From Phycisphaerales bacterium (lineage in GTDB: Bacteria > Planctomycetota > Phycisphaerae > Phycisphaerales > UBA1924), in NCBI GenBank assembly GCA_019750095.1, contig JAIEOW010000085.1, positions 1 to 64,000 of the forward strand: a stretch of DNA of 64,000 nucleotides, given 5' to 3'. Under the pieces are notes generated by a model. The model was given only the letters and a program-made list of their open reading frames with translations. It searched no databases and was not told the origin of the DNA. Within the stretch, counting starts at the first letter, position 1. Every line of letters begins with the position of its first letter. A program made the translations under genes and the position numbers. Below, piece by piece: positions 25,906 to 34,361 of the stretch.

Positions 25906-26292
25906 ATGCTGCAACAAGAAACACGGTGCGAGGTCGCGGATAACAGCGGGGCGAAGATCGCCTACGTGATCCGCGTGTACGGGAGCTCCACCCGGAGCGG
26001 CAAGTTCACGCGTCGGATGGCGTTCATCGGCGACCGCGTGCTGGTCTCGATCAAGAAGGCCCTCCCCGGCTCGGACGTGAAGGCGGGGGACAAGTCCAAG
26101 GCCGTGGTCGTGCGAACGACCAAGGCCACCCGTCGGGCCGACGGGTCGTACGTCAAGTTCGATGCCAACGCGGTGGTGCTGATCCAGGACGACGGCAACC
26201 CCAAGGGCACGCGCATCTTCGGGCCGGTGGCCCGCGAGCTGCGTGACAAGAACTACATGAAGATCGTCTCCCTCGCTCCGGAGGTGGTGTGA
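25906..26292 (+). CDS. rplN: 50S ribosomal protein L14
   Basis: A 128-aa L14 ([57 protein letters not shown]). It contacts the small subunit and is the docking site for the RsfS silencing factor. rplX starts 1 nt after the stop. Confidence 0.97.
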   Translation: MLQQETRCEVADNSGAKIAYVIRVYGSSTRSGKFTRRMAFIGDRVLVSIKKALPGSDVKAGDKSKAVVVRTTKATRRADGSYVKFDANAVVLIQDDGNPKGTRIFGPVARELRDKNYMKIVSLAPEVV

Positions 26293-26293
26293 T

Positions 26294-26752
26294 ATGGCAG
26301 CTCGTCACGTTCGAAAAGGCGACCTGGTGATGGTCACCAGCGGCTCGCACAAAGGCAAGACCGGAACGATCATGCGTGTGATGGTCGGCGCAAGTGCCGA
26401 TGACACCCGCGTGATCATCAAGGGTCTGAATCTTCGGACCAAGAACCTTCGTCCCACCCAGCGGAATCCGCAGGGCGGGGTGATCACCCGCGAGGCGCCG
26501 ATCCACGTCTCCAACGTGAGCCCGGTCGACGGCAAGGGCAAGGCCACCCGCGTGCGATTCAAGACCAACGCCGATGGTTCCAAGCTCCGCGTTGCCGCCA
26601 CTACGGGCGAGACGCTGGGCCAAGCCATTCGCTCGGCCGACGCCAAGAAGCCGGGCAAGAGCCCGGCTCCGAAGGCCGGGGCGAGCGAGGCGAAGGCAAG
26701 CAAGGCCAAGGCCCCCAAGGCCAAGGCTCCGAAGGCGGCTTCAAAGGCCTGA
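26294..26752 (+). CDS. rplX: 50S ribosomal protein L24
   Basis: A 152-aa L24 with a KOW motif near the start (VRKGDLVMVTSGSHKGKTG) and the block RPTQRNPQGGVITREAPIHV. The last ~35 residues are a low-complexity Lys/Ala/Pro tail (SKAKAPKAKAPKAASKA), longer than usual. An assembly initiator of the 50S subunit. Confidence 0.95.
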   Translation: MAARHVRKGDLVMVTSGSHKGKTGTIMRVMVGASADDTRVIIKGLNLRTKNLRPTQRNPQGGVITREAPIHVSNVSPVDGKGKATRVRFKTNADGSKLRVAATTGETLGQAIRSADAKKPGKSPAPKAGASEAKASKAKAPKAKAPKAASKA

Positions 26753-26812
26753 GGCCCGTCGGGCTGAAGACCTTTCGGACTGAAGCCCTTTCGGTTTGAA
26801 GAGTTGTTGGAC
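26753..26812. repeat. Degenerate CCTTTCGGRCTGAAG repeats
   Basis: The rplX-rplE spacer opens with three to four imperfect ~16-bp units (CCCGTCGGGCTGAAG, CCTTTCGGACTGAAG, CCTTTCGGTTTGAAG). They resemble the CAGCCCTTCGGGCTG hairpins at 9496 and 57577. Confidence 0.6.
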
Positions 26813-26878
26813 TGAGTTTCGATTGACCCAGGTCAGTCATTTCTGACAGATAGACCTCTGATTCGCAGCGAGTACACC

Positions 26879-27541
26879 ATGGCGAAGGACACAACCAAGC
26901 CCAAGGGCTCTTCCAAGAGCAAAGCTCATGACGGACCGATCGGGCCGATGCCCGAGCCGCGGCTGAAGCAGCTCTTCAAGGAGAAGGTCGACGCCGCCGT
27001 CGGTCAGAAGTTCGATCTGACGAACCCGATGGAGCGTCCTCGGCTGAAGTCGATCACGATCAACGTGAACATGGGCCGTCACCTTGAAGGGACGAAGCTC
27101 AAGCCGCTCGTGCGCGAGACGGTGCTGCAGACGATTACGAAGATCAGCGGGCAGAAGCCGATCGTGATCAAGGCCAAGAAGAGCGTCTCGAACTTCAAGG
27201 TTCGCGCCGGGTACGAGACGGCGACGATGGTCACGCTGCGTCGCGACCGGATGTGGTACTTCCTGGATCGTCTGATCCACCTGGTGACGCCGCGTATCCG
27301 CGACTTCCGCGGGTTGAATCCCAAGGCGTTCGATCGCCAGGGGAACTACTCGATGGGTCTGTCGGAACAGGGCGTGTTCCCCGAGATCAACATGGCCGAG
27401 GTGAACTTCACCCACGGCATGAACATCAACTTTGTGTTTGACAAGTCGGACCCGGAGATGAGCCGGTTCCTGCTGAGCGAACTGGGCTTCCCGTTCCGCA
27501 AGGACGAGAAGGAAGGCAAGGCGGCGGCTGGGGCGGCGTAA
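26879..27541 (+). CDS. rplE: 50S ribosomal protein L5
   Basis: A 220-aa L5, against 179 in E. coli. The core is clear (MERPRLKSITINVNMG, ITKISGQKPIVIKAKKSVSNF split core, RVTPRIRDFRGL-like block, FPEINM). It binds 5S rRNA in the central protuberance. About 20 extra residues at the N terminus (KDTTKPKGSSKSK) and an Ala/Gly tail account for the length. Confidence 0.95.
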   Translation: MAKDTTKPKGSSKSKAHDGPIGPMPEPRLKQLFKEKVDAAVGQKFDLTNPMERPRLKSITINVNMGRHLEGTKLKPLVRETVLQTITKISGQKPIVIKAKKSVSNFKVRAGYETATMVTLRRDRMWYFLDRLIHLVTPRIRDFRGLNPKAFDRQGNYSMGLSEQGVFPEINMAEVNFTHGMNINFVFDKSDPEMSRFLLSELGFPFRKDEKEGKAAAGAA

Positions 27542-27608
27542 GGACTGGATAAAGGCACAATCAACACGACCGAACGCATCCGCGTCGGCGTGACAAGAGG
27601 TTCAGGAC

Positions 27609-27794
27609 ATGGCGACCAAGGCACAAGTGGCCAAGAGCAAGCGAGTTCCCAAGTTCAGCACACGGACGATCCGTCGGTGCGAGCTGACCGGGCGCGCCCG
27701 AGGCGTGTACCGCAAGTTCCGCATCAGCCGCATCATGCTCCGCAAGCTGGCGCTTGAGGGCAAGATTCCCGGGATGCGCAAGAGCTCCTGGTAA
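27609..27794 (+). CDS. rpsN: 30S ribosomal protein S14, short zinc-free form
   Basis: A 61-aa S14 of the short type ([48 protein letters not shown]). Short S14 proteins normally bind zinc through CxxC...CxxC. Here the positions read C-E-L-T and S-R-I-M, so only one of the four cysteines remains and zinc binding is unlikely. Confidence 0.95.
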   Translation: MATKAQVAKSKRVPKFSTRTIRRCELTGRARGVYRKFRISRIMLRKLALEGKIPGMRKSSW

Positions 27795-27883
27795 GCCGCA
27801 CGCACCGACTGAGCCCGTAACACGATTTTTCCGACCGATCACTGACGGTTCACGAAACCGATCCTGGTAGACGAGACAGACCC

Positions 27884-28282
27884 ATGGCGATCAACGATCC
27901 GATCTCCGATATGCTCACCCGAATCCGCAACGCGGCCGCAAACCGCGCGAAGGAAGTGGTGTGCGTCAATACCAAGGTGTGCCGCGGCATCGCCGGCGTC
28001 CTCAAGGACGAGGGCTACATCAACGGCTTCGACGTCGTCGAGGACGGGCGCGAGGGCAAGCTGAAGCTGAAGCTGAAGTATGGCCCGCGCGGCGAGACGA
28101 TCCTGAACGAGATCAAGCGCGAGAGCAAGCCCGGTCGCCGCGTCTACAAGGGCGTCGAGGAGCTTCCTCGTCCGATGCAGGGGCTGGGTATCTGCATCGT
28201 GTCCACGTCTCATGGCGTCATGAGCGATCGCAAGTGCCGCGACCAGCGTCTGGGCGGCGAGCTTCTGGCCCAGGTGAACTAA
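27884..28282 (+). CDS. rpsH: 30S ribosomal protein S8
   Basis: A 132-aa S8 (NDPISDMLTRIRNA, GIAGVLKDEGYI, KPGRRVYKGVEELP, GLGICIVSTSHGVMSD). It is a primary 16S-binding protein and represses the spc operon in E. coli; whether it does so here is unknown. Confidence 0.96.
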   Translation: MAINDPISDMLTRIRNAAANRAKEVVCVNTKVCRGIAGVLKDEGYINGFDVVEDGREGKLKLKLKYGPRGETILNEIKRESKPGRRVYKGVEELPRPMQGLGICIVSTSHGVMSDRKCRDQRLGGELLAQVN

Positions 28283-28350
28283 CCCACAACAGGTGAAGCC
28301 GCTCGGGCATCCGCCCGGGCGAGAGCCGTCAACCTGAGGAGTATCGAATC

Positions 28351-28917
28351 ATGTCACGCATCGGCCGCAAACCAGTCGCGATTCCGGGCAACGTCAAGGT
28401 TGCTCTGAGTGGCCAGAAGATCAGCGTCACGGGCCCAAAGGGCACGCTGTCGGTGAACGTGCACCCCGAAGTCAAGGTGCAGTTCGTCGACGCGGAAAAG
28501 GTCGTGAAGTTCGACATCGACAAGACCAAGATGGACGACCGCTTCGCCCGCGCCCTCTGGGGCGCCAACCGCGCTCTGGTGCAGAACGCAGTGAACGGCG
28601 TCGTGAGCGGATATGAGAAGGTCATGCAGGTCGTCGGCACCGGCTGGACGGCTCAGCTCCAGGGCAAGAACCTGAAGCTGGTCTGCGGCCTGGCGAACCC
28701 GATCATCATGCCGATCCCCGATGGGCTGACGGTGACCGTCGACAAGGCCGTGGGCGACACGACCCCCGTGAAGGTGGTCGGGATCGATCGCCAGTTGGTC
28801 GGTCAGTTCGCCGCGGCGATGCGTCAGAAGCGCAAGCCCGAACCGTACAACGGCAAGGGCATCAAGTACTCGACCGAAACGATCAAGAAGAAGCAGGGCA
28901 AGCAGTTCGGCGCCTAA
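28351..28917 (+). CDS. rplF: 50S ribosomal protein L6
   Basis: A 188-aa L6 with two homologous halves ([26 protein letters not shown], and the C-terminal [14 protein letters not shown] block). The start at 28351 is backed by TGAGGAG about 10 nt upstream. It sits near the sarcin-ricin loop and factor-binding site. Confidence 0.96.
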   Translation: MSRIGRKPVAIPGNVKVALSGQKISVTGPKGTLSVNVHPEVKVQFVDAEKVVKFDIDKTKMDDRFARALWGANRALVQNAVNGVVSGYEKVMQVVGTGWTAQLQGKNLKLVCGLANPIIMPIPDGLTVTVDKAVGDTTPVKVVGIDRQLVGQFAAAMRQKRKPEPYNGKGIKYSTETIKKKQGKQFGA

Positions 28918-28958
28918 ACCGCCGCTGGCGAACATTCACGAAGAGACACGGTGTCACG

Positions 28959-29324
28959 ATGAACAAGAACAAAGCCAAAGGCGAGCGTCGGATCAAGCGG
29001 CACAAGCGGGTGCGGTCAAGCGTGACCGGCACCCCGAGCCGTCCGCGTCTTGCCGTGTACAAGTCTGTCAAGCACATGCACGCTCAGATCATCGACGACC
29101 TTGCCGGTCGGACGCTGGTTTCTGCGAGCAGCGTCGAGTCCGAGGGCTCAGCCGAGGGCAAGACGGGCAACTCCAAGTCCGCAGCAGCGGTCGGGAAGCT
29201 GATCGCCGAGCGTGCGAAGAAGGCCGGGATCGCCCAGGTCTGCTTCGATCGCGGCGGCTTCATGTTCCACGGCCGCGTCAAGGCCCTCGCCGACGCGGCG
29301 CGTGCCGAAGGTCTGAAGTTCTAA
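28959..29324 (+). CDS. rplR: 50S ribosomal protein L18
   Basis: A 121-aa L18 ([60 protein letters not shown]). It binds 5S rRNA together with L5. Confidence 0.96.
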   Translation: MNKNKAKGERRIKRHKRVRSSVTGTPSRPRLAVYKSVKHMHAQIIDDLAGRTLVSASSVESEGSAEGKTGNSKSAAAVGKLIAERAKKAGIAQVCFDRGGFMFHGRVKALADAARAEGLKF

Positions 29325-29405
29325 CCCACCCGGGCCCACAGCCCAAGCACGATTCATCGCACGAACATTGTCCGGCCAGAGCCGGATTCGACTGGAAAGC
29401 GACCC

Positions 29406-30125
29406 ATGCCTGAGATCCTCGACGAATCATCACAACTCGAGTCCACGACCATCGGCGTGTACCGCACCGCGTCGACCGTCAAGGGCGGTCGTCGCTTCAG
29501 CTTCGGCGCGCTCGTGGTCGTCGGCAACCGGCGCGGCCAGGTCGGCTATGGCTACGCCAAGAGCAACGAAGTTCCCAACGCCATCGAGAAGGCCCAGAAG
29601 TATGCCAAGCGCGCCATGGTCAACGTGCAGCGCATCGGCACCACCATCAACCACGAGGTTGAGGGCAAGTTTTCCGCCTCCAAGGTGCGTCTGATCCCCG
29701 CCAGCCCCGGCACCGGCGTCGTCGCCGGCACCGTCGTCCGCTCCATCCTTGAGATGGCTGGCATCAACGACTGCCTCACCAAGTGCTACGGCTCGACCAA
29801 CGCGCGCAACACCGTCAAGGCCGTCTTCGACGGGCTCGACATGCTGCGTCTGCCGGCCGACGTCGGCACGCTCCGCGGCCAGGAGCTCGGCAAGACCCAG
29901 ATCGTCACCCGCATCGAGGCCTCCAAGGCCACGATGACCGCAACCGCTTCCGGCCCGAAGAAGGCCAAGGGCCCGGTCAACACCGTGCAGGACGAGCGCA
30001 AGGGTCGCGGTCGCGGCGGCCCCGGTGGTGGCGGCGGCATGCGTGGTCCGCGTCGCGGTCCGGAATCTTCGGCGCCCGCCGCCGATGCCCCGGCCTCCGT
30101 TGGCGCCGCGCCGGCCGCGTCCTAA
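29406..30125 (+). CDS. rpsE: 30S ribosomal protein S5
   Basis: A 239-aa S5, against 167 in E. coli. The core is normal (VKGGRRFSFGALVVVGN, GYGYAKSNEVPNAIEKA, PGTGVVAGTVVRSILEMAG, GSTNARNTVKAVFDGL). The last ~60 residues are a Gly/Arg/Ala-rich tail (GRGRGGPGGGGGMRG). L30 (rpmD), which normally follows S5, is absent. Confidence 0.96.
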   Translation: MPEILDESSQLESTTIGVYRTASTVKGGRRFSFGALVVVGNRRGQVGYGYAKSNEVPNAIEKAQKYAKRAMVNVQRIGTTINHEVEGKFSASKVRLIPASPGTGVVAGTVVRSILEMAGINDCLTKCYGSTNARNTVKAVFDGLDMLRLPADVGTLRGQELGKTQIVTRIEASKATMTATASGPKKAKGPVNTVQDERKGRGRGGPGGGGGMRGPRRGPESSAPAADAPASVGAAPAAS

Positions 30126-30286
30126 GTCCCGATTTTTTCGACATGCCGGAAGCGTTCAGCATCCAGCATGGTCTTGGTTTGATTCTCGTCCCACGTGGCC
30201 CAACTCACGTGGTTCAACTACAGCGCGAGGCGCGACGCCCGCCGTTCCATCCACACGACTCAAAGAGCTCCGCGGAGTGTTCTCCC

Positions 30287-30979
30287 ATGATGATTCACGA
30301 CATCACCAAGCTGGCCGGCAAGTTCAAGGACCGCAAGCGCGTCGGTCGCGGTACCGGCTCGGGCACAGGCCGTCGCTCCGCTCGCGGTCAGAAGGGCGCC
30401 AGCTCGCGCTCCGGCCACGCCTCAAAGACGGCGTTCGAAGGCGGTCAGATGCCCTACTTCCGCCGCCTGCGGAAGTTCGGCTTCTCGAACTTCAACTTTA
30501 CGACGCGGTACTGGATCGTGAACATCCGGGCCATCATCGCCCACCCGCTGTTTGCCAAGGGCGGCGTGGTGAACACCGATCGTCTGATCGAGGCGGGCCT
30601 GATCCGCGATACCAGCCGCGACCTCAAGATTCTGGGCGATCTGCCCAAGGATGAGAAGCTCACCGTCAAGCTGGACGTGACGGCCAACCGCGTCAGCTCC
30701 AAGGCCCGCAAGCTTATTGAAGGCATTGGCGGCAAGGTGAACGAGACGGGCACCCGCCGCGACAAGGTCCGCGGGATCGATCGCAACAGCGACGACAAGA
30801 AGCCCAAGAACCTCACCAAGAAGCTCAAGCGCGGCTCGGGCGCCAAGAAGGCCCCGATCGGCGACGAAGCCGAACCGGCCGCTGACGCCAAGCCCGCCAA
30901 GGGCAAGAAGGAAGCCGCGCCCAGGGCCGAGAAGCCCGCGGCGGACAAGGCCGCAGACAAGTCCGGGGACAAGAAGTGA
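30287..30979 (+). CDS. rplO: 50S ribosomal protein L15
   Basis: A 230-aa L15 (RVGRGTGSGTGRRSARGQKGA, split, then GGQMPYFRRLRKFGFSN). A C-terminal tail of about 60 residues is rich in Lys, Ala, Glu and Pro and ends KSGDKK; E. coli L15 has 144 aa. Two adjacent ATG codons (30287, 30290) are possible starts. A late-assembling 50S protein. Confidence 0.95.
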   Translation: MMIHDITKLAGKFKDRKRVGRGTGSGTGRRSARGQKGASSRSGHASKTAFEGGQMPYFRRLRKFGFSNFNFTTRYWIVNIRAIIAHPLFAKGGVVNTDRLIEAGLIRDTSRDLKILGDLPKDEKLTVKLDVTANRVSSKARKLIEGIGGKVNETGTRRDKVRGIDRNSDDKKPKNLTKKLKRGSGAKKAPIGDEAEPAADAKPAKGKKEAAPRAEKPAADKAADKSGDKK

Positions 30980-31057
30980 TGAACGATTCGGAATCGTTGG
31001 TGCCGCGGACGTAGGATCGGGTTCAGGGTCTATCGGACGGACATACGGACGCGAGGA

Positions 31058-32449
31058 ATGCTGCAAGCCTTTATCAACGTTTTTCGGATCGCGGAGCTCC
31101 GCACCAAGATCCTCTTCACACTGGCGATGCTGGCGGTTTATCGCATCGGGCACTGGATTCCAGTCCCGGGCGTGAACCAGGAGCAGCTCGCCAAGTTCTT
31201 TGAACAGCAAGTCTCCGAAGGGTCCGCCGCCGGGCGTGCGGCCCAGTTCGTCACCGTCTTCTCCGGCGGCGCGTTCGGACACTCCACGATCTTCGGGCTG
31301 GGTGTGATGCCGTACATCTCGGCGTCGATCATCTTCCAGCTCCTGGGCCAGGTCGTTCCGTCGCTGAAGGCCTTGCAGAACGAAGGCCCCACGGGCCGCC
31401 AGAAGATCGCCGAGTGGACGCGACTCGCCACCATCGGCCTGTGCATCGTGCAGGGCATCGGCTGGCTGAAGTACATCGACTCGATGGGCATGGTGTACCC
31501 CGAGTACGCGGGCAACTTCATCTGGTGGGTCATGGGCGTTGCCGCCCTCACCGCCGGGTGCATGTTCCTGATGTGGCTCGGCGAGCAGATCGACAAGTAC
31601 GGGATCGGTAACGGCGTGTCGCTGATCATCGCCGCGGGCATCCTCACGCAGATGCCCAGCGCGATCCAGTGGATCATGACCAACTTTGATCCCGGCTCCA
31701 GCGAAGCTGGAAAGATCGGTTTCACCGGGCTCTTCTTCATCATCGCGGGCTTTGTGCTCGTGATCGCCGGTTCGGTGCTCATGACCGTCGCTCAGCGACG
31801 CATCCCGATCCAGCAGGCTAAGCACACCCGCGGCCGCAAGGTCTTCGGTGGTCAGCGGTCGTACCTCCCCCTCCGCATCAATCACGGCGGCGTCATGCCC
31901 GTGATCTTCGCCTCGTCGCTGATGATCTTCCCTTCGGTGATCTTCAGCATGCTCGAGCAGCAGGCCCGAGTCAGCTCGCAGGGCGGTTGGTGGGCCCAGA
32001 CCACGGCCTGGCTCGCCGAGAACTTTCAGAACGGCGCGTTCCCCTACGTCGTGTTTGAAGTCATCCTGATCTACTTCTTCAGCTACTTCTGGATCACCGT
32101 CCAGTTCAACCCTGAAGACATGTCCAAGCAGCTCCGCGACCACGGGTCGTTCATTCCGGGCCTTCGTCCCGGCCCGCGCACGGCGGAGTATCTCGAATCG
32201 GTCATGGAGCGGGTCACCTTCGTCGGGGCGGCGTTCCTTGCCGTCATCGCCGTGCTGCCCATGGTCATCAACAAGTCGCTGGGCATCCCCTTCAACGTCA
32301 CGCAGTTCCTTGGTGGCACGGGCCTGCTTATCGTCGTCAGCGTGGTGCTGGACTTCATCCAGCGTGTCGAGGCCAACCTGCTGATGCGCAACTACGCCGG
32401 ATTCCTCGGCACTGATGAGACGGCTCGCGGCGGTCGCACCGCGTCTTGA
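31058..32449 (+). CDS. secY: Protein translocase subunit SecY
   Basis: A 463-aa inner-membrane channel with ten expected helices. Recognisable parts are the N-terminal IAELRTKILFTLAMLAVYRIG, split as read, the FGLGVMPYISASIIFQLL segment, GEQIDKYGIGNGVSLII, and the cytoplasmic loop QRRIPIQQAKHTRGRK that binds SecA and ribosomes. It forms the SecYEG pore for export, including the many secreted proteins of this window. adk and map, often next, are absent. Confidence 0.97.
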   Translation: MLQAFINVFRIAELRTKILFTLAMLAVYRIGHWIPVPGVNQEQLAKFFEQQVSEGSAAGRAAQFVTVFSGGAFGHSTIFGLGVMPYISASIIFQLLGQVVPSLKALQNEGPTGRQKIAEWTRLATIGLCIVQGIGWLKYIDSMGMVYPEYAGNFIWWVMGVAALTAGCMFLMWLGEQIDKYGIGNGVSLIIAAGILTQMPSAIQWIMTNFDPGSSEAGKIGFTGLFFIIAGFVLVIAGSVLMTVAQRRIPIQQAKHTRGRKVFGGQRSYLPLRINHGGVMPVIFASSLMIFPSVIFSMLEQQARVSSQGGWWAQTTAWLAENFQNGAFPYVVFEVILIYFFSYFWITVQFNPEDMSKQLRDHGSFIPGLRPGPRTAEYLESVMERVTFVGAAFLAVIAVLPMVINKSLGIPFNVTQFLGGTGLLIVVSVVLDFIQRVEANLLMRNYAGFLGTDETARGGRTAS

Positions 32450-32514
32450 TCCTTCATCCACATTCCCCCGGCCTACACTCTGCCTTTGTTTCAACCGCTT
32501 TCTAAGAGATTTTC

Positions 32515-32733
32515 TTGCCCAAAGACGACGACAAACTCACTCTTGATGCGATCGTGGAGGAATCCCTCCCGAACGCGATGTTCAAGGTCAAGCTTCCCAA
32601 CGATCTGCGCGTGCTGGCCTATGTCTCCGGCAAGATGCGCATGAACTACATCCGCATCCTTCCCGGCGACAAAGTCACCGTCGAACTCAGCCCGTATGAC
32701 CTGACCAAAGCCCGGATCACCTATCGCCACTGA
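32515..32733 (+). CDS. infA: Translation initiation factor IF-1
   Basis: A 72-aa IF-1 with an OB fold ([51 protein letters not shown]). The start codon is TTG at 32515, preceded by AAGAG at 32504-32508. The length matches the family exactly from this start. It blocks the A site during initiation. Confidence 0.95.
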   Translation: MPKDDDKLTLDAIVEESLPNAMFKVKLPNDLRVLAYVSGKMRMNYIRILPGDKVTVELSPYDLTKARITYRH

Positions 32734-32765
32734 TCGGCGGCAGGCGGGTTTGAGTCGGTGGTTTG

Positions 32766-32803
32766 GGCGGTGGGGAATGGGTGGGTGGGGTGGTGGGGGG
32801 GTG
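32766..32803 (+). other. G-run tract between infA and rpmJ
   Basis: The spacer holds GGGCGGTGGGGAATGGGTGG followed by further runs of four and seven G, which satisfies the simple G-quadruplex rule several times over. Just after it GGCAGGC/GCCTGCC forms a 7-bp hairpin (32802-32822). Confidence 0.5.
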
Positions 32804-32990
32804 GCAGGCATCGGACGCCTGCCGCGGCGACATGGCAAGTACCCCATGGGACGGATGACGCATGCGTCGGTCCGGCCTATGATCTCGACCCCCAGTAGTT
32901 TTCAGCCTGAAGACAGGCTGGAGTACAAAGACAGGATTCGGTAAAAAGACAGGTTTCCGCCCGGGTTTGGGCATAAAGGTTTGGTGTGCG

Positions 32991-33107
32991 ATGAAGGTCA
33001 AAGCCAGCGTCAAGAAAGTGTGCGGATCGTGCCAGATTGTCCGTCGCAAGGGCAAGGTGCGTGTGATCTGCAAGGCCGACCCCAAGCACAAGCAAGTGCA
33101 GGGCTGA
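32991..33107 (+). CDS. rpmJ: 50S ribosomal protein L36
   Basis: A 38-aa protein, [14 protein letters not shown] at the start and [10 protein letters not shown] at the end. The four zinc ligands of the C+ form are present (C11, C14, C27, H33). Such a short gene is easily missed. It follows infA as in many bacteria, though 257 nt away, and precedes rpsM. Confidence 0.95.
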   Translation: MKVKASVKKVCGSCQIVRRKGKVRVICKADPKHKQVQG

Positions 33108-33191
33108 TCCGATTGGGTACCGCCATGCTCCGCATGGCGTTGGATAAATGACTCGCCGCACGCCTCGCGTGCATCAAAAACAGGATTTCCC

Positions 33192-33572
33192 ATGCCTCGT
33201 ATCGCCGGTGTCGACATTCCCGAGAAAAAGAAGGTCTACTTCGCCCTGCAGTACGTGCACGGCATCGGCCCGAAGATCGCCTCCAAGATCCTCGAAGAGG
33301 CCAAGATCGATCCGGACAGGCGCGCCAGCGAGATCGACGAGACCGCGCTCGCCAAGATCAACGAGATCATCGACGCCAACTACATCGTCGAAGGTACCCT
33401 TCGCCGCGCCATTCAGCAGAATGTGCAGCGTCTGAAGGACACCAAGAGCTACCGCGGCGAGCGTCACCGCAAGGGTCTTCCGACCCGCGGCCAGCGCACC
33501 CGCTCCAACGCCCGCACCCGCAAGGGCAAGAAGAAGACCGTCGCCGGCAAGAAGGGCGTCAAGGCGAAGTAA
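33192..33572 (+). CDS. rpsM: 30S ribosomal protein S13
   Basis: A 126-aa S13 (PRIAGVDIPEKKKVYFALQY, HGIGPKIASKILEEA, and the C-terminal GLPTRGQRTRSNARTRKG that contacts tRNAs). It bridges to the large subunit through L5. Confidence 0.97.
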   Translation: MPRIAGVDIPEKKKVYFALQYVHGIGPKIASKILEEAKIDPDRRASEIDETALAKINEIIDANYIVEGTLRRAIQQNVQRLKDTKSYRGERHRKGLPTRGQRTRSNARTRKGKKKTVAGKKGVKAK

Positions 33573-33574
33573 GC

Positions 33575-33606
33575 AGGCATTGGGCACTAGGCACTGGGCA
33601 CTAGTG
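33575..33606. repeat. GGCACTGGGCACTA repeat, copy 3
   Basis: GGCATTGGGCACTAGGCACT and further units begin right after rpsM. Together with the inverted copy at 33647-33678 it can fold into a long hairpin in the rpsM-rpsK spacer. Confidence 0.8.
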
Positions 33607-33646
33607 TTCGATTCAAAGTCATGCACATCGCCCAGATGGTTTTCTG

Positions 33647-33678
33647 CTAGTGCCTAGTGCCCAGTGCCTAGTGCCTAG
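33647..33678. repeat. GGCACTGGGCACTA repeat, copy 4 (inverted)
   Basis: CTAGTGCCTAGTGCCCAGTG and further units, the reverse complement of the copy 41 bp upstream. Confidence 0.8.
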
Positions 33679-33734
33679 CTCGCACATCCACCCCGGGTAC
33701 GACATCCGTCGGCTGATCCGAGGAGCTCAAGTTC

Positions 33735-34112
33735 ATGGCGAAGAAGGCAAAGAAAGTCCGCAAGAACGTCACCCGCGGCATCGCCCACGTCCGGGCGACG
33801 CACAACAACACCATCGTCACCATCACCGACATCAACGGCGAGACCCTTTGCTGGGACTCGGCGGGCACGATCGGCTTCAAGGGCGCTCGCAAGAGCACGC
33901 CCTTCGCCGCGACCCGCGCTGGTGAGTCGGCCGGACAGAAGGCCCGCAAGGTCGGCGTGAGCGAGGTCGAGGTGTACGTGAAGGGCACCGGCGCCGGACG
34001 CGAGTCCGCCGTGACCGGCCTGGTCTCCACCGGCATCCGCGTGACGGCGGTCGAGGATCACACCCCGATCCCGCACAACGGCTGCCGCCCCCGCAAGCGT
34101 CGCCGCGTGTAA
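33735..34112 (+). CDS. rpsK: 30S ribosomal protein S11
   Basis: A 125-aa S11 ([57 protein letters not shown]). It lines the platform near the mRNA exit. rpsD (S4), usually between rpsK and rpoA, is not present. Confidence 0.97.
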   Translation: MAKKAKKVRKNVTRGIAHVRATHNNTIVTITDINGETLCWDSAGTIGFKGARKSTPFAATRAGESAGQKARKVGVSEVEVYVKGTGAGRESAVTGLVSTGIRVTAVEDHTPIPHNGCRPRKRRRV

Positions 34113-34119
34113 GCAGATA

Positions 34120-34236
34120 TTCGCCGCGAAGGCGCAAAGACGCGAAGAGAGACATCGAAAAGGGTCAAGCAGGAATCGCCTGATCAATCCCGACATTGGA
34201 TTCTCTCTTCTTTGCGTCTTCGCGTCTTTGCGGCAA
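34120..34236. repeat. Imperfect inverted repeat with CGCAAAGACGCGAAG arms
   Basis: The arm at 34120-34152 (core GCGCAAAGACGCGAAGAGAG) is an imperfect reverse complement of 34202-34236 (CTCTCTTC, TTTGCG, TCTTCGCGTC). They enclose about 50 bp in the rpsK-rpoA spacer. Similar arms are known as dispersed repeats in several bacterial groups. Confidence 0.65.
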
Positions 34237-34361
34237 GTCTTACGATTCATCCGTCGCACAGAAGAGCCGTCCCCGCCCGCCCGGCGCGTGAACGAGCTCG
34301 CATCAGCCGACGGTGTTTGTGTCTCAGGTTCTGACACCCGCCGGGCAGCGAGGTTTTCATC

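Noticed and set aside
22047-33678. Possible CRISPR-like array from the repeated GGCACTGGGCACTA units
   Set aside because: Units are too short, lie in separate spacers kilobases apart, occur in both orientations and have no regular spacers or cas genes.
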